DNA from: Durusdinium trenchii
Lineage: Eukaryota; Sar; Dinophyceae; Suessiales; Symbiodiniaceae
Direction: 5' to 3'
NCBI GenBank assembly: GCA_963970005.1
Contig: CAXAMN010006446.1
Coordinates: 1,052,510 to 1,116,509, forward strand
Length of the DNA: 64,000 nt
Shown piece by piece: positions 1 to 10,700 of the stretch. Within the stretch, counting starts at the first letter, position 1. Every line of letters begins with the position of its first letter. A model generated the notes under the pieces. That model made no database searches. It worked only from the letters and a program-made list of their open reading frames with translations, and was not told where the DNA came from. A program made the position numbers and the translations under genes.

Positions 1-69
1 TCATGAGCATTTGAGCTGCTGGTAAGGGGAGAAGCAGCGTGCACGGCTGCAGGAAATCTCACTGAAAAA

Positions 70-800
70 ACCGAGTTGTACTACAAAGTCGCCAGTTCTC
101 ATCTTCCAGCTCCACAGATTGCTCCGCGTACTAAAGTTCTACTACCAGGTCGCCAGTTCTCATCTTCCAACTCCCCAGATACTCCGCGTACTCAAGTTGT
201 ACTACCAAGTCGCCAGTTCTCATCTTCCAGCTCCCCGGATACTCCGCGTACTACAGTTGTACTACCAAGTCGCCAGTTCTCATCTTCCAGCTCCCCACTA
301 GTCCGCGTACTAAAGTTGTACTACAAAGTCGCCAGTTCTCAGCTTCCAGCTCCCCAGCTACTCCGCGTACTACAGTTGTACTACCAAGTCGCCAGTTCTC
401 ATGTTCCAGCTCCCCAGCTAGTCCGCGTACTAAAGTTGTACTACAAAGTCACCAGTTCTCATCTTCCAACTCCCCAGCTACTCCGCGTACTACAGTTGTA
501 CTACAAAGTCGCCAGTTCTCATCTTCCAGCTCTGCAGCTAGTCCGCGTACTAAAGTTGGACTACAAAGTCACCAGTTCTCATCTTCCAACTCCCCAGCCC
601 AGCTACTCCGCGTACTACAGTTGTACTACAAAGTCGCCAGTTCTCATCTTCCCACTCCCCAGCTACTCCGCGTACTAACGTTGTACTACCAAGTCGCCAG
701 TTCTCATCTTCCAGCTCCCCGGCTACTCCGCGTACTAGAGTTGTACTACAAAGTCCCCAGTTCTCCGCTTCCAGCTCCACAGATTGCTCCGTGTACTAAA
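70..800. repeat. 60-bp tandem repeat array
   Basis: About twelve copies of a 60-bp unit follow each other; the anchor TCCGCGTAC recurs at about 122, 182, 242, 302, 362, 422, 482, 542, 607, 667 and 727. One unit is 59 bp and one carries a small insertion (near 600). Because 60 is a multiple of 3, several frames stay open and give a 20-residue repeat, but nothing suggests a gene. By position it falls in the intron after the 5' exons of copy G1. Confidence 0.93.
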
Positions 801-804
801 GTTG

Positions 805-1350
805 TACTAGCAAGGCGCAATCTCCGCAGAGGGTTGTGCGGTACTTTCACAAAGCGCGCTCTCGCCTGCATTTCGCGCACTCGACACGCACGATCTCCGC
901 AGAGGGTTGCGCGGTAATTTGACAAATCGCGCTCTCGCCTGCATTTCCCGCACTCAACACGCACGATCTCCGCAGAGGGTTGCGCGGTAATTTCACAAAT
1001 CGCGCTCTCACCTGCATTTTGCGCACTCAACACACACGATCTCCGCAGAGGGTTGCGCGGTAATTTCACAAATCGCGCTCTCGCCTGCACTTCGCGCACT
1101 CGACACGCACGATCTCCGCAGAGGGTTGCGCGTGCAGGTTGCAAATCGCACTCTCGCCTGCATTTCGCGCACTCGACACGCACGATCTCCGCAGAGGGTT
1201 GTGCGCACACCGGGCGAATCGCGCTCTCGCCTGCATTTCGCGCACTCGACACGCATGATCTCCGCAGAGGGTTGCGCGCACAGCCGGCAAATCGCACTCT
1301 CGCCTGCATTTCGCGCACTCGACACGCACGATCTCCGCAGAGGGTTGCAT
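805..1350. repeat. 73-bp tandem repeat array
   Basis: The anchor ATCTCCGCAGAGGG recurs exactly every 73 bp (about 819, 892, 965, 1038, 1111, 1184, 1257, 1330). Units differ mainly in the segment after GGTTGCGCG. The array abuts the 60-bp array and is unrelated to it in sequence. Open frames across it on both strands are by-products of the repeat. Confidence 0.93.
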
Positions 1351-1444
1351 TTTCGGTTGACGCTGTTCGTCCCACCTTCCGCCTTTAAGAGAGAATTTAT
1401 AAAGTGGGGAAATGTTTTTCATTAGGACATCTCCCGTGCTAGTT

Positions 1445-1735
1445 TTCCATGCTCACACTTAGTACTCATTGCATGCTTGCATACTCATTGCCTGCTTGCA
1501 TACTCATCATGCATACTCATTGCATGCTTGCATACTCATTGCATGCTTGCATACTCATCATTACACTTGCATACTTTGACACTTGCATACTTTGCACTTG
1601 GATGCTTTCGCTCTTCCACTTACACTGGGGTACGTATAGCGTTCATGTTGTAGTGCAAGTGTGGAAATCTCAGTGTGTGTGTGTGTAAGTGTAAGTGTCG
1701 AAGTGTAAGTGTCGAAGTGTCAGTGTTCAAGGGAT
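1445..1735. repeat. degenerate short repeats
   Basis: Degenerate copies of a TTGCATACTCAT motif (1,445-1,600) are followed by GTGTAAGTGTCGAAGTGT-type repeats (1,670-1,735). No coding signal is seen. Together with the two arrays upstream this fills the left end of the window, so about 1.8 kb holds no recognisable exon. Confidence 0.7.
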
Positions 1736-1819
1736 TTTCCGGAAGAACCCTTCGCAATGCTTTCGGGAAAAAGATAAGTTATGACAATCAAGTCTAGACA
1801 TAACATCACAAATGGTGAT

Positions 1820-2694
1820 GCCATCCTGGCTGAAGCAATTTGCAACCACTCTCACCATTCATTCCACACAGCCCTCCTTCCGCAACGAACCAAGTCACTG
1901 GAGCTTGAAGCACTCACCAGAACTCAGCTGACGTTCACAAAGATCTGTGAAGCTGATGACTTCACAGTCCTTCCAAACAAGCGAAAACACGCAAACTCCA
2001 CTGAGTGTTGGCTGAATGGTGGCTATTCTACTTGTTGGCTAGCGCGTCATCATCTGAGATGGGAATTCAATTTATGTAGCTCTAGGCTTTCATGTGTTCA
2101 AACACATCGTAAGAACTTGACACAGGTCAGCCTCAACAGCATCCGATTGAATCAATCAGTGCATCAGTGAGTCCTCTCCCTCTCTCTCCCTCTCTCTCTA
2201 CTCTCCATTTTGGGACCTCTCGCAGTGGTCGGGCATCTGATCGATCGGCCCACGCGTGGGACACCGCGTGGCCTCACACATGTGGGCAACGGCAACGCGA
2301 CGCGAATCGTGGGAAAACAGTGCCTTCACAAATACTGGTGAGTCAGGAGGTACTTTTTCTGTGGAGAGCGTAGGGGTTGCTCGCTTCTTAGCGATCACAA
2401 CAATGAACCTCAATCAACTGGCAAATGAACTGAACATAGCAACAAGGCGACAATCAACAACGGTTGGGGTCCCTATGATATATTCTACATCTTACATAGA
2501 CATGAATTTTGTGCATGCAGCTGAAATTGCAGGTAGTGTGTCCGCCCCCCATGTCCAACAACTTGCGATTATTACACAACATTAAATCTGTAGGAGCCGA
2601 GCTGCTCGACTCGACGCGCTCCACCCGCAGCTCCGCCAGCGCGTGGGACGCGCAAAGAAGCAGCTCTGCCAACACCGTGAGGAGCAACGGCATT
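1820..2694 (-). CDS. G1: 5' exons of a fifth receptor copy, cut by the left edge
   Basis: Three 5' exons of the family are present. Exon 1 starts at ATG 2,692-2,694 and encodes a signal peptide (MPLLLTVLAELLLCASHALA, then ELRVERV). Exon 2 is about 2,217-2,272 (donor GAGAG|GTCCC) and reads with the conserved SDAR motif. Exon 3 is 1,918-1,969, 52 bp, with the conserved LCERQLSS ending and a GTGAGT donor. A very short exon 4 probably lies at about 1,820, where AG|GATGGCA recurs in all copies. The rest of the gene would lie left of the window, beyond an intron holding the tandem arrays. Exon 1's 3' end is not fixed. The signal peptide and the match to G2-G4 are seen; the product name is inferred from those copies. 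Confidence 0.72.
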
Positions 2695-4578
2695 GCACCG
2701 ATTGTACTTGGATGTGGGCAATGACGGATGCAGAACACAATCATCAGTGCAACTGTTCAAGACCCTCTTGTTTGTAGGTTGCGCACATGAAGATTGAGCC
2801 TTGCTTGCATTTAATGCCTTTATAAAGTGTGCATTGTGGCCCATAGGCCATTCTAGACGGTATTTGTTGAGCTGTTTTGTCATGTGTTGCGATGCCGAAC
2901 TGCAGCTAAGGCAAAGCACCTATTCTTGCAAGACATCGATGCCGCCTCGAGAAACTTGCTTGGGTGCTCAACTGCGTTAGGAAGCAACACCATTCACATG
3001 CATCTGAAGGAACCCACAACAGCAACTCATGAAAAGGCAACAAAACGATCCTATGGACGGTGCCCCCCTCCCCAGGTGCGCTCTTTTTATTCTCGAACTT
3101 ATTCTTCACTGCGCAGACCTTCCTGCACTACTAGCACCCAAATATCAGCACTATTGGATAGGCATTTCATGACCCCCACTCAACAAAGAGGACCGGTGAT
3201 CTTCCTAATTAGACTTCAGTGAACGCGACTTCCGTGAACACACCGGCGAACACATGACTCTACCTCGCCTTCACCAGACACAAAAACCTGAGCGACACCT
3301 CGCCGTCGAGCCAAACCGTGACGGAGGAGTCAGTGTTTCCATGGCACCCTGATCTCCGTGAACACCAGGGTAGGCTGAACTCCTGTAGGTCATCCATTCT
3401 GATCCTTTTCTCTGGGGCAAAAAAACCCCAGGTCGTCCCGATCCGAGGCGACGGCCATCGCCTCATCTGGCCGTCCGGTTGGGATCGGTCTTTCGCCTCG
3501 ATTGGTCTGCTCGGCTTTGGCCAAACTTGGTCAAAGTTGTAGGGGAGGACACTGCACCTCCCTAAAAGCCCACCAAGAACTTCCAAAGATGTTCACATTA
3601 TGGATTTTGTCTCTGGGAATTGGTGGATGGGGGGTAGGGGGCTACCAAGCACGAGCTTACCGTGCAACACCTATTCCGGACAGCTGGCATCAGTACAGAT
3701 CTCTCGAGAACTGCATCTGAAAGTGCCAATTCTCAACCATCAGTTGAAGTTAAGCTTCTCATCACAAGTCCCCTTTTTCTCTTGTACCATCAGTATCAAA
3801 CCGGACCAATTCAACCGAACGCTCTATCGTTTGCAGTCTCCCGACCAGAACTGAACCCCACGTCGCCTCGCCACGTCGCCGGTCATCCTCGACCTGCAGG
3901 CGATGCCGACCGAGGCGGACCGGAGGGACGGTCCCCGGCGTCGGCGATGAAAGCGCCGAATCCTCGACTGATCCGGGTCAGGTCGACGAAGATGTCTAGT
4001 GACTAGTGAGTGGAATCTGGAAGTCTCAAACTGTTGGACTTGCTGTGTTCTTTGCAGACTATCGTGGTAAGTGGCATGTGGTGCTTCAACATGAAGATAT
4101 ACTTTTCGCGCGTCGGAGGCTTGGGCGTGGTTTCAGGGTGCCCAGAAAAGTCTTGTGTTTCACGTGTTTCTTTTTCTTTTTCAACATGTTCATCATCGAA
4201 CTTCATCGATCAAAATTTGGCATTGCTGCATGGCAACACCCGAGTTCGGCCCATCGAGCGTTCTCTCGCCACCGAATGGCCCAGATCACAAGGTTTCAAT
4301 AGAAGGAACGAAGAAATCGAGCACAGAAAGGTAATCACGATCTTGACTTGAAACTGCCAAATCAGTTGACATCAGTTGACTGAAAACATGGCGGTGGCTG
4401 GTTGCTCATGTAGGGTCAAAACACTAAACAAATTGGAAGAGAGACGACCTTGTGCGTACTCTCACAAAAACGGATTTGGAAGCTATAATCAAGGCTTCCT
4501 ATGGGGTCACGACTCTTGCGCTTTCCCGGAAAATACGGTGCACCCAAGCAGAATTTGATTCGAGTTTAATTATGATAG
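2695..4578. other. intergenic region G2-G1
   Basis: No exon is supported. Blocks at about 2,880-3,060, 3,240-3,310, 4,190-4,310 and 4,388-4,550 are recognisable in the other intergenic spaces too, so this is duplicated 3' flank rather than new sequence. The GC-rich stretch at 3,850-3,980 has no open frame of note. A conserved AG at 2,707-2,708, 12 nt before the G1 start codon, is a candidate trans-splice acceptor. Confidence 0.6.
4388..4555. repeat. conserved 3'-flank block (G2)
   Basis: A block of about 150 bp just downstream of the G2 stop codon is also found at about 23,416-23,575, 39,672-39,958 (twice) and 55,440-55,590, always within 60 bp of the terminal exon. It may be 3' UTR. No consistent frame continues through it in all copies. 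Confidence 0.6.
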
Positions 4579-4732
4579 TTAGCTTTGACCTAGACTGTGC
4601 AGCAGGCTATCAGTCGCGCTTTCCACATTTGCCAAGTTCTTGTCCAGCATCTCTTCCATCAATTGTCTGATCCGGCCATCCATGCTCTCCAAACTGCCCA
4701 AGGTGTTGATGATGTACTCGAAGATTTTTCTC
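4579..4732 (-). CDS. G2 terminal exon
   Basis: 154 bp, acceptor CGAG|GAG, encoding a basic-helical tail with the shared KIFEYIINTLGS and MLKKNLANVGSATD segments and ending at TAA 4,579-4,581. The stop sits at the same place in all four copies, which is why I take this as the true C-terminus. It requires an incoming phase of 2, whereas exon 5,153-5,254 leaves phase 0, so one small exon of 3n+2 bases must lie between 4,733 and 5,152. Confidence 0.8.
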
Positions 4733-7700
4733 CTCGTGGAGTAACTCAGAGAGATAAGAAACCACTCAAATCAGTGGTCCAAGCTAGCCTTCACTAGTCC
4801 GAGCCGACCAAAATCCTGTGGTCCCACATAGGAAACTTGTTTCCAATGACTTGCACATGTCTGTTACTGCACCTCAGCCTGGCGAAGCAATCATAAAGAA
4901 CAACATTAGCACCCTGCCAAAAAACACTTTGGAAGACTGAGCCAAGAACCGACCTTGGTACTCTGAAAACATTTTTCACACATGCATCTTTCATGGATGC
5001 CTCATCCCTGTACAAACTTTTCACTGACCCCTTGCGGCAAACAGAACTGCTCCGTGACCCCCTCTCCAATGTGTTGAAGCAAGCTTCCTTGCTCCTAGTA
5101 GCGATGCCCTTTGCTCCTAGTAGTGTCCTCTACCCCCCCCATGTGTTGAAGCAAGCTTCTTGTCTTCGTCACTTGATGCTTGGCACTTCGACACCTGAAG
5201 GCACTCGATCTTCTTGCCCACTTCCAAGGCAATGTCAAAGGACGTGCACCCGTCCTCAAACAATTGATACAGTATGTGACACAGGCGGTTCATGGAATGG
5301 TGGACCCGCACGTGGCCACATGGACCAAATGGACTACCAAACATGGTCAATCGATGTCAGGGTTGAATGCAGTATTTGGTCTAGTGCCCTCACACCCTCA
5401 TGTGTACCCTCCCAGGCTATGATGAGCGAAAACAGTCTAGTGCAATTGCAATCGATTTGCCTCCGCCCGGACCAACGATGCAAAAACCGTTGTGCGCCAC
5501 TTCAATGCGACCGAAGCGTCGTCACCTACGACTCCCACGTCAGTCGCGAAGACCAGCTCCAGCTGCTCACGACTGGAGAGGAGGAACTCGAACAAGCACC
5601 AAACTCCTGAAGCAGTCTCTGCGCACATGAAGACGTGTCTTGTCTGTGTGTTCTCTTTTATATAGCTAGTTTGGACTTTGGTTTTACATCGTTCGAAATG
5701 GATGATTGATGGTAGTCTTATGATGGTCTTTTCTTGAGATTTGTTTTGGTCCGTGCTCCTATAGCGTGTCCGTGCTTCTACAGTAGACCAGCGTTTTTGT
5801 CATGGATTTCACATGATTCCACATTGGCCTGAATAAGTAAGGAGAGATTTCACCAAAGGTCCAAAAGATGAAACACACTCAACAGTAAACCAACAGTAGA
5901 CAGTGCTATTTAGTCATACAGTAAATTCTATTCTACAGTGGTTATTCAGAGTAGACGGCACAATCCCCAAGTTCGGTGGTTTAGAAGGGCCCCCATTTGT
6001 CAAAGACATCTTTGGGTGCCAGTGCCATCGAACCTTTGAAACCACCTGTAGGACCAGCTTTTTGGTCTCTAAACACAGGCCGTGTGATTTGTTTTCTCGG
6101 TATGCAAACCTGAAAGTTATCGGACACCTGTATTGAAACCAAACTAAGCAAGAACGGTGCATATATGGATGAGGCACGCGAACCTAAAACCTGTTTGCAC
6201 CCATTATCATGTATAGGACTCTGACATGTGGCTGGTTGGTCATTGAACACGTGTCATAAGAGTTGATGTGGAATGTATGCAGAATGCAACTTGTTTCTTT
6301 GTGCTTTTCCCTGTGCTGTCGAGTCTCGTGTAAGCGGTTGCACCTCGCGATCCAAAACCATTGCAACTCCCTTAATTCCACCCCTTAAAGCCCGAGCAAA
6401 AGCGCTATCCATCGGATCATCCGCCAATTCGGCTGCGATATTCCACTGGTTATTGGCCTGGGCGTTCGCAAATGAAAGCATGACAAAGCCTGGACACCAT
6501 TGCTGCGGGTCAGGAGACATCACACATGCATTTCTGAAAAGTGAGCATGTCGGCTGCAACATACCGAAAGCAATGAACACCCTGGAGGCGTCGAATCCGA
6601 ACCCATCCATTCCCATCAATGGCTCAAAAGTGTGAAGCCCATAGGACCATAGGATGTCCATCAAATATCAATGAATGAATTGAAGTAACCATTGATATTC
6701 CTACAACTTACCAGTAATATTGGGTACAGGTACAATATCAATTACAGCTACAGTATCAATATCACTCAATAAGGAGCTTATTCTACTGTCTGTCTGGGTC
6801 TCTGCCTCCCTCTCCCTCCATCTCTCTCTCTCTCTCTCCCTCTCTCTCTCTTTCCCTCTCGATATTCCAAACCTATACATAGCCCCATTTGGACTGATCC
6901 GAAAAGCAAGGACGTTTACAACATCTGAAACAAAGTTCAGTTCCAAGTGACAAAGGAACAAATCCAATAGGCTGCGCCCATCCAAGATGTAGGGCCTTCC
7001 TTGGACAGGGCGTGGCAGCGGATGGAGTGCACAAAGTGAGAGAAGCTCGTGCCCCAGGAATGTGACCTCGGATTTGCGTGTGGCTGTCAGGCTGAGCGCA
7101 TGAATTTGACGCATCATGTGGAGTCTTGATTTGTAGAAAGCTCCGTCCTACCAAACATTTGCCTCTGGAAGTCTTTGACCTACCTTCCCCAAAAAGACTT
7201 CCAGGCCGTCCGGCTGATTGGCGCAGAAATTTCGTGTGGTACGGGTACTGCCCAATGTGTGGTACTGGCCCAATGTGATGGCACTGGTCTATTTCCATCG
7301 GACAACAACTTCGTTGGAGCCTGGGTCGGAGTGTAAGATTCAACGTGGATGAGCTATCTCCATCAAAGAGTAACGAAGTGCATCCGCAGCTACTTCTCTG
7401 ACTGGATGGATCACTAATTCAAGCAACAGTGCACTTACTCTGCAACCAGGGATGTTAAGGTGCTTTCCTAGCCAGATGTATCACTAAATGAGAATATATG
7501 ATCCGAGCACTTCTGAAATTCAAGCAACAGTACACCTTTGTTTTTATGCAATTCAACTGACCTTCTAGAAGCGGGTAACTCGAAGCACAACTCAATCAGA
7601 ACATTTTGACGCATGTAGGAGCAAGGGATTGACTTTCTTGCGCAATAACAGCCAGCTTTATGATCGAAGGGACACAAAGTAGTCCACCTGCTTGCCACCC

Positions 7701-10700
7701 CAAAGAGTCACGAAGGACACGCCTTTACTCTGCGTCAGGGGCCTTACAATGTTGGCCACGACAAAATGCATGTTCTGCTCCAAAATGAAGCCTCACAAAG
7801 CTCTGTGCATGGAGGATCGTCCTGATTCGAGTGATTTGTTTTGAATGTGAACTAACACTTCAAAATGTTTGGGTCAAGGCAAAATTCTTTCCAAGTCTTC
7901 CTGTGAAATGAACAACGAATGGATACTAATATGTACTACATGAAACAACCCAATGAAAACTTAGCTGACGAAAGCAAAGAAACTCTCGAAGTGCTTCCAC
8001 AATCCGCGCAGTGTAAGGACCAACAGGCCCTGGTTGCGAGGATGGGTTTCATCTGGACCTGGATGAGGTTTGCAGTCAATTTGTTCTTGGTAGTCATCTA
8101 AAGCCTCTGAGAAGGGCGTTCTACGGTACAGGCGTTGGATAAGCCATGACACCGGCCAATGCAGCACCGCAGCGACCACCGCCATTGGAAGAGCAAGATA
8201 GATAGCAATACTGACCTTTTCTGGGATTTAAAGAAGGGACTGTTGGCACCAAACGGTACACACAAAGCCAGAATAACACAACAAGTGCTTACAGAACACT
8301 GCATAAACTATTCTTTCCAGTTATTATCCAAGTGACAAATGTATGTTCAAAGCTGTTTCCGGATACGACTGCGACTTTGATGATGGTAGGCAGCATCGAA
8401 AGCAAAAATACCAAGGCAATCAGGAGGGTGAAAATGAAACAAGTCTCAGTAGAGTGCAGGGAACCCCTGCAGGAAGCGCAATCAAATGGCACGTGTGCAT
8501 CTTGAAGCAAAAGCTTTTTCCGTGCCACGCTGCAAACCTTGATTGCCTTCGGCTCTTGTTGATCAAATTCCAGCCATTGCAAACCAGTTCCCCTTGCACG
8601 ATAATGCACTCTCTGGTGCACCAGTCGAGATATGCTCTTGGGAAGGCTGGCGATCGGACCCTGCACTGAGATGGTGAAGATCCTCTTGGCGCTCACTTCC
8701 GAAGGATCTTCCAAATCAGACCTGGCATCAAGAATCACCAAAGGAGTCTGAAGGATCTCGAACATGATGAAGGTCAGGATCACGAACACTGCTGCACCCG
8801 TAAATAGGATTACACGCTCTGGCCACTCGCGTGGTAGCAAATGGCAGACGTCACGTTTGCCATCAGACCAAGGTCGGTAGATCTCACACGTGCGACAAAC
8901 GCCATCCCGGAAGTAAGAGTGTCTGTTGCCTCAGGAATGCAGTGAACACCAAGAAAAGGATTGATCGCAGTTGTGATTTGCACAGCTTCTGCGAAAACAT
9001 CCTTTGCAATGGAACGGTCAGCAAAACCACTTCATTCTGCCACTTGCTAGCGAGTTGCAGAATCTGCACGTCTGGAACACGTCTTCGAGAGACACTAGTT
9101 CTGTATTGCGGAAGTGCTCGCCGGTAATCCTTCGTTCTGTTTGAGATGATGCTAGTTGACCATGTGCCCCTTCACACTAGGAGAGCCAACAGACTAAAAC
9201 CCGGGTCCGCTGCAATCAAATAAGCTAGCGGGATTTCTTCAGGCCATTCATCAACAAAAAAGCCACAACCAAACGTATAGAAAACTACGACGTCATATGA
9301 CCGATTGATGCATAGAATCCGGTAGTCTCCGCAATCGCAACGTGGCGTCAAGCCATTTGACCTGAAAGCCAGCCAGGACTTTTCAGCAATCTGGTTGAAA
9401 TGGCAACAGCTTTTGTCACATTCCAACACATTCTTTTACAGCAAAGTATTCAAACATGTTTTCTTTTTTAAAGGAGATATTCGATAACGTGCAAGAAGAG
9501 TTGGCAAGCATATATTCTCACCAAGTGGCACGGTGAAGGTCTTGGAGCATTGGAGATTTTCAGGGCTCAGAGCTTGCAAGGTCCCATCCTCTGTTGCATT
9601 GAAAGTCACTCCCTGCGGGCAGTCCGGGCATGAAATGGCCAAGGAGTCGATACTGAAGTTCTCCTGCAGGGAAGGCTTTTGAAGAGTCAATGCTTCTTGG
9701 CAAAGGTTGATTTGTTAATACATTCTCTTGAAAGCAAAGGATGACTTAGTATGGGAGGGATTGAGAACTTCCATATTTCTGCAGCATGTGGCACATACTA
9801 TATCAGACATGATATGCACGTGTACTGTATATATATATATATTTAATTCTTCCCTGTAGAGCAAGAGCCAAACATCTCAGTTCAAGACTGGCAGATCCTG
9901 GGCAGCTAGGATCTGCAGATTGTTGACCGGTGGCTGGTAGTGGATGTCGACATGGTCGATGACCACATAGCTGGGGCTTGTGGTGAGGAGCGAGCTGTTC
10001 CAAGAGTGCAAATGAATGCCTGAGAGGCGCACCTCTTCATGAGGGCAGGCTTCTACTGACAGAAGACCTGAGCCCAAGCGACCAGTTGCATTCAGGGCTG
10101 CGCCATCTGCCACTTGGAACGTGGTGTTGCTGCAAAGAGGGGAGCAGGCGCTGTTTTGCAGATCAAACCCATGCCCACCAACGATGCCTTCGAGTACTAG
10201 GTTTGAATCAGGATGTAGTTGGAGGCAGCTTGCTACCAAAACAGCAGAGTTTGCAGCGCCTTCTGCATGATGAATGTCTAAGCTGGACTGCGATGAAAGA
10301 AGCACCATGCCATCCACACGGCCTGCGGTGCCTGTGTGCACGGCAGTCGAATTGGCCATCGACATTGAGCTATTGTGGATAGTCAGGGCAGTGCCAACCT
10401 TGAACCCACCACCAGCTACTCCTGCATAGGTGTCGGACATGGCAACTGTAGATGCATCGGCCAGTGCCATGCTATCTTTAGCATAGAAACCTCCACCATA
10501 CGCTCTTGCTGCGGCATGCTGAATGCCGACAGTTGAGCTGCCGATTGCAACCTTGCCACCAGCATAGACTCCTCCACCGCGGCCTCCAGCTGTTGCATTC
10601 AGAATGATGAGGGTAGAGCGGCTGGAGACTTTTAGGTCATTAGCGTCAAAGCCTCCCCCGTTTCCAGAGACTGCATGGCTGTTGGAAATGTTCACTGTCG

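Noticed and set aside
746..1422. Several long open frames on both strands
   Set aside because: They follow the 73-bp repeat in different frames and have no start context or similarity beyond the repeat.
2217..2272. A Cys-containing reading of exon 2 (CPxW...DNCKR type)
   Set aside because: It ends in the wrong phase for exon 3. The SDARQLQE reading is open in all four copies and joins exon 3 in phase.
7300..7360. A suspected 1-bp deletion in the G2 linker exon
   Set aside because: With acceptor GATGGAG|ATAG and a GA donor at 7,299 the exon is in phase at both ends, so no frameshift is needed.
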